The position numbers and the translations under genes were made by a program. A DNA stretch of 29,633 nt, from NCBI RefSeq assembly GCF_002298975.1, contig NZ_DBMV01000017.1, positions 1 to 29,633 of the forward strand, in the 5' to 3' direction. The stretch is from Ralstonia sp. UBA689. Lineage in GTDB: Bacteria > Pseudomonadota > Gammaproteobacteria > Burkholderiales > Burkholderiaceae. The notes beneath the pieces are model-generated. The model was not told where the DNA came from. It saw only the letters and a list, made by a program, of their open reading frames with translations, and did not search any database. Of this stretch, positions 16,224 through 24,147 are shown piece after piece. The number at the start of each line of letters is the position of its first letter. The first letter of the stretch is position 1.

Positions 16224-16252
16224 CACGTGCCGCAATCACATTGCGGCACGTG
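16224..16252 (-). other. 12-bp hairpin in the rpsD-rpoA spacer
   Basis: CACGTGCCGCAA and TTGCGGCACGTG are exact complements around the loop TCACA. On the minus strand the hairpin is followed by CGTCTTCCGTTG, not a true U-tract. It lies 113 bases after the rpsD stop and 95 bases before rpoA. It could limit read-through into rpoA or be a processing or regulatory site. Confidence 0.6.
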
Positions 16253-16365
16253 ACGATTCGGATTGGTACGGCGCCCAAGTATTGCCAACGCGCGAACACA
16301 ATGTCGTAGACGATGAGCGTCCCCAGAAGGCGCACGAGCCCGCACCAGCGGCACGGGCGTCGTCA

Positions 16366-16989
16366 TTAACGCGAATACAGTTCGACGATCAGGCTTTCGT
16401 TGATATCGCCGGCGATGTCCGCGCGATCCGGGGCTTGCTTGAAGGTGCCTTCCATCTTCTTGGCATCCACAGCGACCCAGGTCGGGAAACCCGTTTGCTC
16501 GGCCAGCGTCAGCGATTCAGCGATGCGCACTTGCTTCTTCGACTTTTCGCGAATGGCAACCACGTCGCCCGACTTGATCTGTGCCGACGGCACGTTCAGG
16601 GCTTGACCGTTCACCAGGATCGCCTTGTGCGACACCAGTTGGCGCGCTTCAGCGCGGGTCGAGCCGAAACCCATGCGGTAGACAACGTTGTCGAGGCGCG
16701 ATTCCAGCAGTTGCAGCAGGTTTTCACCCGTGTTGCCCTTGCGGCGGTCGGCTTCGGCGAAATAGCGGCGGAACTGACGCTCCAGCACGCCGTAGATGCG
16801 CTTGACCTTCTGCTTTTCACGCAGTTGGTTGCCGTAGTCGGAGGTGCGGGCACCGGAAGTGCGGCCGTGCTGGCCAGGCTTGCTGTCCAGCTTGCACTTG
16901 TCGGCGAGCGAGCGGCGTGCGCTCTTCAGAAAAAGGTCAGTACCTTCGCGGCGAGACAGTTTCGCCTTGGGGCCGGTATAGCGTGCCAC
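16366..16989 (-). CDS. rpsD: 30S ribosomal protein S4
   Basis: 207 residues, full length. S4 starts 30S assembly by binding 16S rRNA and in enteric bacteria represses the alpha operon. Seen: N-terminal MARYTGPKAKLSRREGTDLF, central RLDNVVYRMGFGSTRAEARQ (the S4 RNA-binding domain) followed by LVSHKAILVNG. The N-terminal zinc cysteines known in some S4 proteins are missing. It is separated from rpsK by 202 bases holding a promoter and a hairpin, so it can head its own transcript. Confidence 0.98.
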   Translation of the reverse strand: MARYTGPKAKLSRREGTDLFLKSARRSLADKCKLDSKPGQHGRTSGARTSDYGNQLREKQKVKRIYGVLERQFRRYFAEADRRKGNTGENLLQLLESRLDNVVYRMGFGSTRAEARQLVSHKAILVNGQALNVPSAQIKSGDVVAIREKSKKQVRIAESLTLAEQTGFPTWVAVDAKKMEGTFKQAPDRADIAGDINESLIVELYSR

Positions 16990-17102
16990 GTTGCGTTCCT
17001 TTGTTTTCAGTCATCCGCAGCACAAACTCTGCGGACGGTTCGCCATCAGGTCCCATCACTGGGCCGTGACGAACGGTGGGCTTATGAAAAGACGAAACCC
17101 GC

Positions 17103-17121
17103 CTTCCGGAAAATCCGGAAG
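17103..17121 (-). other. Hairpin in the rpsD leader
   Basis: CTTCCGGA and TCCGGAAG form a perfect 8-bp stem with a 3-base loop, and outer CCCGC/GCGGG can extend it. It begins within about 10 bases of the transcription start expected from the promoter at 17137-17145, so it would be at the 5' end of the rpsD-rpoA-rplQ mRNA. It could protect that end or be a regulatory target, for instance of S4; this is inference. Confidence 0.5.
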
Positions 17122-17136
17122 ACAGGCAAGCGGGCG

Positions 17137-17145
17137 AGTATAGCA
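17137..17145 (-). promoter_or_regulatory. Extended -10 promoter upstream of rpsD
   Basis: The minus strand reads TGCTATACT, an extended -10 element (TG, one base, TATACT). The -35 at 17-base spacing (TGGTGA) is weak, as is allowed for extended -10 promoters. The -10 lies in the loop of an inverted repeat GCGGGYG/CACCCGC (17130-17150). It would drive rpsD, rpoA and rplQ. Confidence 0.6.
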
Positions 17146-17191
17146 CCCGCAGACCAGCCTCACCAGCAACTGGCGCGGCCAGTCAAATCAC

Positions 17192-17593
17192 TTAGATGCG
17201 ACGACGCTTCGGCGGACGGCAGCCGTTGTGCGGCACAGGCGTCACGTCTTCGATCACTTGGATCTTGATACCCAGGTTGTTCAGCGCACGTACGGCCGAT
17301 TCACGACCTGGGCCCGGGCCCTTGATACGCACTTCCAGGTTCTTGATGCCTTGGTCCTGCGCCACTCGGCCAGCACTTTCAGCAGCCACCTGTGCGGCGA
17401 ACGGCGTCGACTTGCGCGAGCCCTTGAAGCCCTGGCCGCCCGACGTCGCCCACGACAGAGCGTTGCCCTGACGGTCGGTGATGGTGATGATCGTGTTGTT
17501 GAACGACGCGTGAACGTGCGCGATGCCGTCGGCGACGTTCTTGCGAACCTTCTTGCGCGCGCGCTGGGCGGCGGTATTCGCTGCTTTTGCCAT
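17192..17593 (-). CDS. rpsK: 30S ribosomal protein S11
   Basis: 133 residues. S11 lies in the platform of the small subunit, near the mRNA exit and the Shine-Dalgarno helix. Typical segments: AHVHASFNNTIITITDRQGN, WATSGGQGFKGSRKSTPFAA, and the basic C-terminus PVPHNGCRPPKRRRI. It is 24 bases after rpsM in the same unit. Confidence 0.98.
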   Translation of the reverse strand: MAKAANTAAQRARKKVRKNVADGIAHVHASFNNTIITITDRQGNALSWATSGGQGFKGSRKSTPFAAQVAAESAGRVAQDQGIKNLEVRIKGPGPGRESAVRALNNLGIKIQVIEDVTPVPHNGCRPPKRRRI

Positions 17594-17617
17594 AGTTCCT
17601 ATCCTTTACGCGACGGA

Positions 17618-17983
17618 TTACTTCTTGAGCGCGACGCCGGCCTTGCGCGGACCCTTACGGGTACGGGCATTCGTGCGGGTACGCTGACCGCGCATCGGCA
17701 GGCCCTTGCGATGACGCACGCCACGGTAGCAGCCCAGATCCATCAGGCGCTTGATGTTCATCGTCGTTTCACGGCGCAGGTCGCCTTCGACGGTGAACTT
17801 GTTGACTTCGTCACGCAGCTTTTCCAGGTCAGCGTCCGTCAGGTCCTTCACCTTTTTGTTGGTCGGGACACCGGTAGCCTCGCAAATCTTCTGAGCGCGC
17901 GAGCGGCCAATACCGTACACAGCCGTCAGGCCGATCACGGTATGTTGATGGTTGGGGATGTTGACCCCTGCGATACGTGCCAT
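17618..17983 (-). CDS. rpsM: 30S ribosomal protein S13
   Basis: 121 residues. S13 sits in the 30S head and contacts P-site tRNA and the 50S bridge. The N-terminus MARIAGVNIPNHQHTVIGLT, the helix-two-turn-helix at VYGIGRSRAQKICEATG, and the basic end GQRTRTNARTRKGPRKA are diagnostic. First S-protein gene after rpmJ, with 21 bases between them. Confidence 0.98.
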   Translation of the reverse strand: MARIAGVNIPNHQHTVIGLTAVYGIGRSRAQKICEATGVPTNKKVKDLTDADLEKLRDEVNKFTVEGDLRRETTMNIKRLMDLGCYRGVRHRKGLPMRGQRTRTNARTRKGPRKAGVALKK

Positions 17984-18004
17984 TCGTCAATCCTCTTTGC
18001 GAAA

Positions 18005-18121
18005 TTAGCCTTGGCGCTGCTTATGACGCGGGTCCGACGAGCAGATCACACGCACCACGCCCTTGCGCTTGATGATTTTGCAGTTGCGGCAAATGCGCTT
18101 AACAGAAGCCAGCACTTTCAT
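18005..18121 (-). CDS. rpmJ: 50S ribosomal protein L36
   Basis: 38 residues, too short for most gene finders: MKVLASVKRICRNCKI, then IKRKGVVRVICSSDPRHKQRQG after it in frame. It keeps the zinc ribbon C11, C14, C27 and H33, the zinc-containing (C+) form of L36. L36 binds 23S rRNA in the late-assembling part of the large subunit. It lies between infA (30 bases) and rpsM (21 bases), the conserved place. Confidence 0.96.
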   Translation of the reverse strand: MKVLASVKRICRNCKIIKRKGVVRVICSSDPRHKQRQG

Positions 18122-18151
18122 GATTTTCCTCTTCCTTCAATTCCAGTCCGC

Positions 18152-18370
18152 TCACTTCGCCCGGAATACGATGCGCGCGCGGGACAGATCATACGGGGTC
18201 AATTCGACCGTCACCTTGTCCCCGGGCAAGATGCGGATGTAATGCATACGCATCTTGCCGGAAATATGGCCTAACACTACGTGGCCGTTTTCCAGTTTGA
18301 CGCGGAACGTCGCGTTGGGAAGGTTTTCCAGCACCTCACCCTGCATCTGGATCACGTCGTCTTTAGCCAT
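18152..18370 (-). CDS. infA: Translation initiation factor IF-1
   Basis: 72 residues, the standard IF-1 length. IF-1 is a single OB-fold protein that blocks the A site during initiation. Seen: MQGEVLENLPNATFRVKLEN, GHISGKMRMHYIRILPGDKV, and ELTPYDLSRARIVFRAK. It lies between secY and rpmJ, as usual for this lineage. Beta-proteobacteria often have a second infA elsewhere; that cannot be seen here. Confidence 0.97.
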   Translation of the reverse strand: MAKDDVIQMQGEVLENLPNATFRVKLENGHVVLGHISGKMRMHYIRILPGDKVTVELTPYDLSRARIVFRAK

Positions 18371-18396
18371 GTCTCTTCAGGTTCGTGCGATCACTC

Positions 18397-19743
18397 CTAG
18401 CGGAGCGTCAGGTTGCCCTTGAAGTTCGCCTTCTTCATCAAAGACTCGTACTGCTGAGACATCACGTAGGACTGCACTTGCGCCATGAAGTCCATCGTAA
18501 CCACCACGATGATCAACAGCGACGTCCCACCAAAGTAGAACGGCACATTCCAGCGCAGCACCAAGAACTCCGGCAACAGACACACCAGCGTGATGTAGAT
18601 CGCACCCGCCAGTGTCAAACGCACCAGAATCTTGTCGATATACCGCGTGGTTTGCTCGCCCGGGCGAATACCCGGAATAAACGCCCCACTCTTCTTCAGG
18701 TTATCCGCCACTTCGCGGCTGTTATAGACCAGCGCGGTGTAGAAGAAACAGAAGAAGATGATCGCCGCTGCATACAGCAGGATGTACACCGGCTGACCCG
18801 GCGACAGCGTTGCTGCCAGGTCCTTGACGAACCGAGCTACCGGGTTCGTCGAGTTGCCGGCCGTAAACCAACCCGCGATCGTGGCCGGGAACAGAATGAT
18901 CGACGATGCAAAGATCGGCGGAATCACCCCAGCCATGTTCAACTTCAGCGGCAGATGCGACGACTGACCGCCATAAATCTTGTTACCAACCTGCCGCTTG
19001 GCGTAGTTGACGAGGATCTTGCGCTGACCGCGTTCGATGAACACCACCAGGAAAGTCACCCCACCAATGATCGCCACCACCAGGATCGCGGAGAAAATCC
19101 CCATCGACCCGGTACGCACCAGCTCGAACAGCCCGCCGATGGCATTGGGCAGACCCGCTGCGATCCCGCCGAAAATGATGATCGAGATCCCGTTGCCCAG
19201 ACCACGCTCGGTGATCTGCTCACCCAGCCACATCAGGAACATCGTGCCCGTCACCAGCGTAATCACGGCGCTAGCCCGGAACATCAGGCCTGGATCCAGC
19301 ACCAGACCCGGTTGCGCCTCGAGCGCCACTGCAATCCCCAGCGCTTGAAACGTAGCAAGGATAACGGTGCCGTAGCGCGTGTACTGCGTGATCTTGCGCT
19401 GGCCGGCCTGCCCTTCCTTCTTCAGCGACTCCAGTTGCGGCAGCACAATCGTCAGCAGCTGCATGATGATCGACGCCGAGATGTACGGCATGATCCCCAG
19501 CGCAAACACCGTGAAGCGCGACAGCGCGCCGCCGGAGAACAGGTTGAACATCCCGAGGATGCCGCCCGACTGCCGTTGGAAAAGCTGCGCCAATTGATCC
19601 GGATCGATACCCGGCACAGGAATGTGCGCGCCGATCCGGTACACCAGCAATGCCAGAACCAGGAACACCAGCCGACGGCGAAGATCGCCGTACTTGGCCG
19701 TGTTCTTGGCCTGAGCCATCACATTAGGTTTCGCCGTGGCCAA
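18397..19743 (-). CDS. secY: SecY, channel subunit of the Sec translocon
   Basis: 448 residues. SecY forms the protein-conducting pore with SecE and SecG. About ten membrane helices are present; the N-terminal YGDLRRRLVFLVLALLVYRIG and GALSRFTVFALGIMPYISAS, the cytoplasmic loop with VFIERGQRKILVNYAKRQVG, and PGIRPGEQTTRYIDK are family landmarks. The start is a TTG at 19743 with GGAG seven bases upstream; the ATG at 19719 (MAQAKNTAK) lacks a ribosome site, so I keep TTG. It follows rplO by 33 bases, the usual end of the spc unit. Confidence 0.96.
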   Translation of the reverse strand: MATAKPNVMAQAKNTAKYGDLRRRLVFLVLALLVYRIGAHIPVPGIDPDQLAQLFQRQSGGILGMFNLFSGGALSRFTVFALGIMPYISASIIMQLLTIVLPQLESLKKEGQAGQRKITQYTRYGTVILATFQALGIAVALEAQPGLVLDPGLMFRASAVITLVTGTMFLMWLGEQITERGLGNGISIIIFGGIAAGLPNAIGGLFELVRTGSMGIFSAILVVAIIGGVTFLVVFIERGQRKILVNYAKRQVGNKIYGGQSSHLPLKLNMAGVIPPIFASSIILFPATIAGWFTAGNSTNPVARFVKDLAATLSPGQPVYILLYAAAIIFFCFFYTALVYNSREVADNLKKSGAFIPGIRPGEQTTRYIDKILVRLTLAGAIYITLVCLLPEFLVLRWNVPFYFGGTSLLIIVVVTMDFMAQVQSYVMSQQYESLMKKANFKGNLTLR

Positions 19744-19776
19744 ACGGATGCTCCGTCAGTGTGAAACAGCAGGCTA

Positions 19777-20208
19777 TTAGGCCAGCGAGCCACCGGCCGC
19801 TTCGATTGCGGCCTTCGCCCCAGCCGTCGCGCCGATGCCTTTCAGGGTCACCTTCTTGTCGATTTCGCCCGACAGGATCACCTTGGCGCTCTTGACCATC
19901 TCGCCAACGAGGCCGGCTTGCTTGAGGGACAGCAGATCGATTTCTTCGATCGGCAGGCCCGCCAAGTCGCCCAGACGCACTTCGGCGGTGAATTCCTTGG
20001 TCAGCGAGGTGAAACCACGCTTGGGCAGACGACGATGCAGGGGCATCTGGCCGCCTTCGAAGCCGACCTTGTGGAAACCACCCGAACGCGACTTCTGACC
20101 CTTGTGACCACGACCAGCCGTCTTGCCCAGGCCCGAACCAATACCGCGACCAACGCGGCGCTTGGCGTGCTTGGAGCCGGCTGCCGGCTTCAGGTTATTC
20201 AGTTGCAT
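19777..20208 (-). CDS. rplO: 50S ribosomal protein L15
   Basis: 143 residues. L15 is an assembly protein of the large subunit with a long extended N-terminus. Seen: MQLNNLKPAAGSKHAKRRVG, the Gly/Lys-rich GRGIGSGLGKTAGRGHKGQK, GFEGGQMPLHRRLPKRGF and a compact C-terminal domain with VKVILSGEIDKK-like spacing. Between rpmD and secY. Confidence 0.97.
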   Translation of the reverse strand: MQLNNLKPAAGSKHAKRRVGRGIGSGLGKTAGRGHKGQKSRSGGFHKVGFEGGQMPLHRRLPKRGFTSLTKEFTAEVRLGDLAGLPIEEIDLLSLKQAGLVGEMVKSAKVILSGEIDKKVTLKGIGATAGAKAAIEAAGGSLA

Positions 20209-20226
20209 GCTCTTCTCCGTCTTGCC

Positions 20227-20409
20227 TTAGCCGATGACCTTGACCAGGTAGGACACCTTGTTGATCATGCCGCGCACTGCGGGCGTGTCCTGCAATTCGG
20301 ACACCGAGTTCATGCGGCGCAGGCCCAGGCCGCGCACCGTGGCGCGGTGGTCTTCGCGCGTACCGATCAGGCTGCGCACGAGTTGGACTTTCACGGTTTT
20401 CTGCGACAT
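20227..20409 (-). CDS. rpmD: 50S ribosomal protein L30
   Basis: 60 residues, the normal L30 length. The short ferredoxin-like fold is seen in KTVKVQLVRSLIGTREDHRA, RGLGLRRMNSVSELQDTPAV and RGMINKVSYLVKVI. I chose the ATG at 20409 (MSQKTV) because the AGG of the ribosome site is eight bases upstream; the GTG at 20418 touches that site and is unlikely. Confidence 0.95.
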   Translation of the reverse strand: MSQKTVKVQLVRSLIGTREDHRATVRGLGLRRMNSVSELQDTPAVRGMINKVSYLVKVIG

Positions 20410-20431
20410 ATCGTTCACCTATCCCTTCGGC

Positions 20432-20950
20432 TTAGCCGAGGATCTCTTCGACCGACTTGCCACGCTTGGCGGCGACTTCGGCCGGGGTGCTCATCTTGCG
20501 CAGGCCATCGAGCGTTGCGCGCACCATGTTGTAAGGATTGGTCGAACCGTGCGACTTGGTCACGATGTTCGTCACGCCCATCACTTCGAAGATGGCGCGC
20601 ATCGGACCGCCGGCGATCACGCCAGTGCCGTCCTTCGCGGGCATCATTTGCACCTTTGCGGCGCCATGCTTGCCAACCACTTCGTGTTGCAGCGTACCGT
20701 TCTTCAGCGGGACCTTGACCATCTTGCGACGGGCTTCGTCCATTGCCTTCTGCACGGCCACGGGCACTTCCTTCGCCTTGCCCTTGCCCATGCCGATACG
20801 GCCGTCGCCGTCGCCGACCACGGTCAGTGCAGCGAAACCGAGAATACGGCCGCCCTTGACCACCTTGGTCACGCGGTTGACCGCGATCATCTTCTCGCGA
20901 AGACCGTCGTCGCGTTCGTCCCCTTGGACCTTAGGTTGAATTTTTGCCAT
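20432..20950 (-). CDS. rpsE: 30S ribosomal protein S5
   Basis: 172 residues. S5 guards mRNA entry and decoding accuracy; changes here give spectinomycin resistance or ambiguity in other bacteria. The N-terminal double-stranded RNA-binding domain has [40 protein letters not shown]; the C-terminal domain has [20 protein letters not shown]. It lies between rplR and rpmD. Confidence 0.98.
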
Positions 20951-20971
20951 GACGATATCCTCTATGCCGGC

Positions 20972-21328
20972 TTAGAACTTCAGGCCAGCTTCGCGTGCCG
21001 CGTCAGCCAGTGCCTTCACGCGACCGTGATAACGGAAACCCGAGCGATCGAACGCAACGGCTTCGATGCCGGCAGCCTTCGCCTTCTCGGCGATACGCTT
21101 ACCCACCAAGGTAGCAGCAGCGGTGTTACCACCGTTGCCATTCAGTTCCTTGCGGACTTCTGCTTCCGCAGTCGAGGCCGAAGCCAAGACCTTGGTGCCG
21201 TCTTCCGAGAAGACCTGCGCATAAATGTGCAGGTTGGTACGGTGCACAGCCAGACGGGCGACGTTCAGTTCCGCGATCTTCAGGCGGGTCTGACGTGCAC
21301 GGCGCAGACGCGAGTCATTTTTGTTCAT
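20972..21328 (-). CDS. rplR: 50S ribosomal protein L18
   Basis: 118 residues. L18 brings 5S rRNA to the large subunit with L5. Seen: [35 protein letters not shown], and [20 protein letters not shown]. The ATG at 21328 (MNKNDSR) has TAAGG about nine bases upstream; a GTG at 21337 would add three residues and crowd that site. Confidence 0.97.
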
Positions 21329-21339
21329 GATGTGCACCC

Positions 21340-21873
21340 TTACTTCTTCTTGGTTTCCTTCAGGATCACACGCTCGTCGGCGTAGCGCACACCCTTGCCC
21401 TTGTAGGGCTCCGGCGGACGATAACCACGCACTTCGGCGGCGACCTGACCAACTTTCTGCTTGTCCGAACCCTTGATGATGATTTCGGTCTGCGTCGGCG
21501 TTTCCGCCTTCACGCCTTCCGGCATCTCATGGATCACGTCGTGCGAGAAACCGAGCTGCAGCTTCAGAGCGGTGCCCTGAACCGATGCACGGTAACCCAC
21601 GCCGACCAGGTTCAGCTTGCGCTCGAAGCCCGTCGTCACACCCTTGACCATGTTGGCAGTCAGGGCGCGCATCGTACCTTGCAGCGCATTGGCTTCACGC
21701 GACTCATCTGCCGGCGCGAACGTGATCGTGCCGTTGTCGGTGTTGACCTTGACCAGCGAGTGGATCGGCTGCGACAGGGTGCCCAACGGGCCCTTGACGG
21801 TCAGCAGACCACCAGCGAAATTGACTTCAGCGCCCTTGGGCAGCGCGATGGGAGCCTTACCTACGCGAGACAT
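21340..21873 (-). CDS. rplF: 50S ribosomal protein L6
   Basis: 177 residues. L6 lies near the sarcin-ricin loop and factor-binding site; it has two similar domains. Seen: [40 protein letters not shown], and the conserved C-terminal [17 protein letters not shown]. Between rpsH and rplR with 12 and 11 base gaps. Confidence 0.98.
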
Positions 21874-21885
21874 GGTTCCCCTCCC

Positions 21886-22281
21886 TTAGGCGACGTAGCA
21901 AATGACTTCGCCACCGACACCGGTTGCGCGCGCACGGCGGTCCGTCATCAGACCCTGGGGGGTCGAGATGATGGCAACGCCCAGGCCGTTCATCACTTGC
22001 GGGATTTCGTTACGGCCCTTGTACACACGCAGACCAGGCTTCGAGACGCGCTCCAGGCGCTCGATGACCGGACGGCCAGCGTAGTACTTCAGACCAATCG
22101 TCAGGGTTGCCTTGCCACCCTGCTCGGTCACGGCGAATTCGTCGATGTAGCCTTCGTCCTTCAGGACTTTGGCGATTGCCACCTTCAGCTTCGACGACGG
22201 CATGACCACCGACGCTTTTTCCACCGCTTGCGCGTTGCGGATACGCGTCAGCATATCGGCGATCGGATCGCTCATGCTCAT
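21886..22281 (-). CDS. rpsH: 30S ribosomal protein S8
   Basis: 131 residues. S8 binds the central domain of 16S rRNA and, in enteric bacteria, represses the spc operon by binding its mRNA. Seen: MSDPIADMLTRIRNAQAVEK, DEGYIDEFAV, RVYKGRNEIPQVMNGLGVAI, ISTPQGLMTDRRAR. No obvious copy of the S8 target was recognised near rplE by eye. Confidence 0.98.
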   Translation of the reverse strand: MSMSDPIADMLTRIRNAQAVEKASVVMPSSKLKVAIAKVLKDEGYIDEFAVTEQGGKATLTIGLKYYAGRPVIERLERVSKPGLRVYKGRNEIPQVMNGLGVAIISTPQGLMTDRRARATGVGGEVICYVA

Positions 22282-22308
22282 ACTGTTTCTCCTGTAGCCT
22301 GTGCGTGA

Positions 22309-22614
22309 TTACCAGCTGGCTTTCGTCAGACCCGGGATCTCGCCCTTGAAGGCGATCTCGCGGAGCTTGTTACGCGCCAGGCCGAACTTACGGAACGTAC
22401 CGCGGGGACGACCGGTGATCGAGCAGCGATTGCGCTGACGGGTCGGATTCGCGTTGCGCGGCAGCTGTTGCAGCTTCAGACGCGCTTCGTAACGCTCTTC
22501 TTCCGACTTGCTTTGGTCGGCCACGATGGCTTCGAGAGCGGCGCGCTTCTCAGCGTACTTGGCCACGAGCTTGGCACGCTTCTTCTCGCGTTCGATCAGA
22601 GACAATTTAGCCAC
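22309..22614 (-). CDS. rpsN: 30S ribosomal protein S14 (zinc-free long form)
   Basis: 101 residues. This is the long S14 without the CXXC zinc knuckles: after [20 protein letters not shown] only one cysteine remains. S14 assembles late into the 30S head, next to S10 and S3. C-terminal [19 protein letters not shown] is conserved. Between rplE and rpsH. Confidence 0.97.
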
Positions 22615-22623
22615 GGTAACCCC

Positions 22624-23166
22624 TTAATTACGGAACGGGAACTTGAACGCGCCGAGGAGTGCCTTGGCTTCCTCGTCGCTCTTGGCCGTCGTGGTGATGC
22701 TGATGTTCAGGCCACGCAGCGCGTCGATCTTGTCGTACTCGATTTCGGGGAAGATGATCTGTTCCTTCACACCGATGTTGTAGTTACCCCGACCGTCGAA
22801 CGCCTTGCCGGACACACCACGGAAATCACGCACGCGGGGCAGCGACACAGTGATGAAGCGATCCAGGAATTCATACATGCGTTGGCCACGCAACGTAACC
22901 ATCGTGCCGATCGGGTAACCCTGGCGAATCTTGAAGCCGGCGATAGCCTTACGGGCCTTCGTCACAACGGGCTTCTGGCCAGCGATCTTGATCAGGTCGC
23001 CGGTGGCGTGCTCGATGACCTTCTTGTCATTCACGGCCTCACCAAGACCCATGTTCAGGGTGATCTTGGTGATGCGCGGCACTTCCATCACGGACTTGTA
23101 GCCGAACTGTTTGATCAGCTCAGGCACAACCTTCTCTTTGTAAAACTCTTGCAGACGCGCAGTCAT
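22624..23166 (-). CDS. rplE: 50S ribosomal protein L5
   Basis: 180 residues. L5 binds 5S rRNA and contacts P-site tRNA. Seen: LQEFYKEKVVPELIKQFGYK, PRITKITLNMGLGEAV, GQKPVVTKARKAIAGFKIRQ, and RDFRGVSGKAFDGRGNYNIG. The ATG at 23166 (MTARLQEF) is chosen over an upstream in-frame start at 23196 that would run into the rplX stop. Confidence 0.98.
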   Translation of the reverse strand: MTARLQEFYKEKVVPELIKQFGYKSVMEVPRITKITLNMGLGEAVNDKKVIEHATGDLIKIAGQKPVVTKARKAIAGFKIRQGYPIGTMVTLRGQRMYEFLDRFITVSLPRVRDFRGVSGKAFDGRGNYNIGVKEQIIFPEIEYDKIDALRGLNISITTTAKSDEEAKALLGAFKFPFRN

Positions 23167-23192
23167 GCTCAACTCCTCTCTATTGCCCAGAA

Positions 23193-23501
23193 TCAAGCGC
23201 CGACGGCAGCACCGGTGGTCTTCAGCACGCGCGTCTTCACACCGCCTTCAACCTTGATGCCGACGCGCGACGGCTTGCCATTGGCATCCACGAGCGCAAC
23301 GTTCGAAATATGGATGGGCATGACCTTGTCGACCACACCACCCGTGGTACCCAGCATCGGGTTCGGGCGCACGTGCTTCTTGGCGACGTTCACGCCTTCC
23401 ACCGTCACGTGCTCGCCAAGCATGGCCAGTACGGTACCTTGCTTACCCTTATCCTTACCGGTGCGGACGATGACGCGATCGCCCTTGCGAATCTTGTTCA
23501 T
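23193..23501 (-). CDS. rplX: 50S ribosomal protein L24
   Basis: 102 residues. L24 is one of the assembly initiators of the large subunit. The KOW motif is at the N-terminus (IRKGDRVIVRTGKDKGKQGT), followed by VEGVNVAKKHVRPN and VMPIHISNVALVDANGKPSR. It follows rplN by 11 bases. Confidence 0.98.
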   Translation of the reverse strand: MNKIRKGDRVIVRTGKDKGKQGTVLAMLGEHVTVEGVNVAKKHVRPNPMLGTTGGVVDKVMPIHISNVALVDANGKPSRVGIKVEGGVKTRVLKTTGAAVGA

Positions 23502-23512
23502 GCGGCCTCCGA

Positions 23513-23881
23513 TTACAGCACTTCCGGCGCGAGCGACACGATCTTCATGAAGCGCTCGGTACGGAGTTCGCGAGTGACCGGCCCAAAGATACGGGTGCCG
23601 ATCGGCTCAAGCTTGGTGTTCAGCAGCACGGCGGCATTGCCGTCGAACTTGATGAGCGAGCCGTCAGGACGGCGCACGCCCTTGGCGGTACGCACCACTA
23701 CGGCGTTGTAGATATCGCCCTTCTTGACGCGACCACGCGGGGCAGCATCTTTGACGCTGACCTTGATGATGTCGCCGACGCTGGCGTAGCGGCGCTTCGA
23801 ACCGCCCAGCACCTTGATGCACATGACTTCACGCGCACCCGTGTTATCGGCCACTTCGAGCCGGCTTTCTGTCTGAATCAT
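23513..23881 (-). CDS. rplN: 50S ribosomal protein L14
   Basis: 122 residues. L14 sits at the subunit interface and contacts 16S helix 14. Seen: MIQTESRLEVADNTGAREVM, CIKVLGGSKRRYASVGDIIK, and RDPGTRIFGPVTRELR-type C-terminus (IGTRIFGPVTRELRTERFMK). It is the first gene of the spc unit here, with its own promoter 215-245 bases upstream; the frame is open further upstream but lacks similarity to L14. Confidence 0.98.
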   Translation of the reverse strand: MIQTESRLEVADNTGAREVMCIKVLGGSKRRYASVGDIIKVSVKDAAPRGRVKKGDIYNAVVVRTAKGVRRPDGSLIKFDGNAAVLLNTKLEPIGTRIFGPVTRELRTERFMKIVSLAPEVL

Positions 23882-24087
23882 GGTGTTCTCGTCCCAACTT
23901 AATTCGCCAAACGCACAATGCGCAGAGGCGATCAGTCTTGGTCCCGCCGGCCGCTGGCATTGCGCCAACCGCGATTGGGTTGATCAACTTGAAGTCGGTA
24001 GCTACCTGGCGGCGAGTGCCACCAAGCCCATTCTCGTTCTCTTTTCCGGAGCCGCCAGCCAGATAGCCAGCCACCCTCTCAAAGGGA

Positions 24088-24120
24088 AAGACCGAGACTA
24101 TAACACATAATCTCGGTCTT
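24088..24120. repeat. 10-bp inverted repeat overlapping the spc promoter
   Basis: AAGACCGAGA and TCTCGGTCTT are exact complements separated by 13 A+T-rich bases. The -10 box of the rplN promoter falls mostly in the loop and the -35 overlaps the outer arm. As RNA coming from rpsQ it would be a hairpin followed by UUUCCCUUUG, a possible weak terminator. Confidence 0.7.
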
Positions 24121-24124
24121 GCAA
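24097..24124 (-). promoter_or_regulatory. Promoter of the spc unit (rplN onward)
   Basis: On the minus strand TTGCAA (24119-24124) and TATAGT (24097-24102) are 16 bases apart, and TG stands at the extended -10 position (TGTTATAGT). This is the best sigma-70 promoter seen in the window. It lies in the 266-base gap between rpsQ and rplN, the place of the spc promoter in Escherichia coli. The leader would be about 210 bases. Confidence 0.75.
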
Positions 24125-24147
24125 CAGCAAACTGCCAAGCTGTTGTT

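Noticed and set aside
18385..19764. Plus-strand open frame of 459 codons opposite secY
   Set aside because: Shadow of secY; rich in His, Gln and Arg with no hydrophobic or catalytic pattern.
23844..24074. 76-codon minus-strand frame in the rplN leader (MAGYLAGGSGKENENG...)
   Set aside because: It runs into rplN in another frame, has no clear ribosome site and no recognisable motif. It lies in the predicted 210-base leader, so a leader peptide cannot be fully excluded, but support is lacking.
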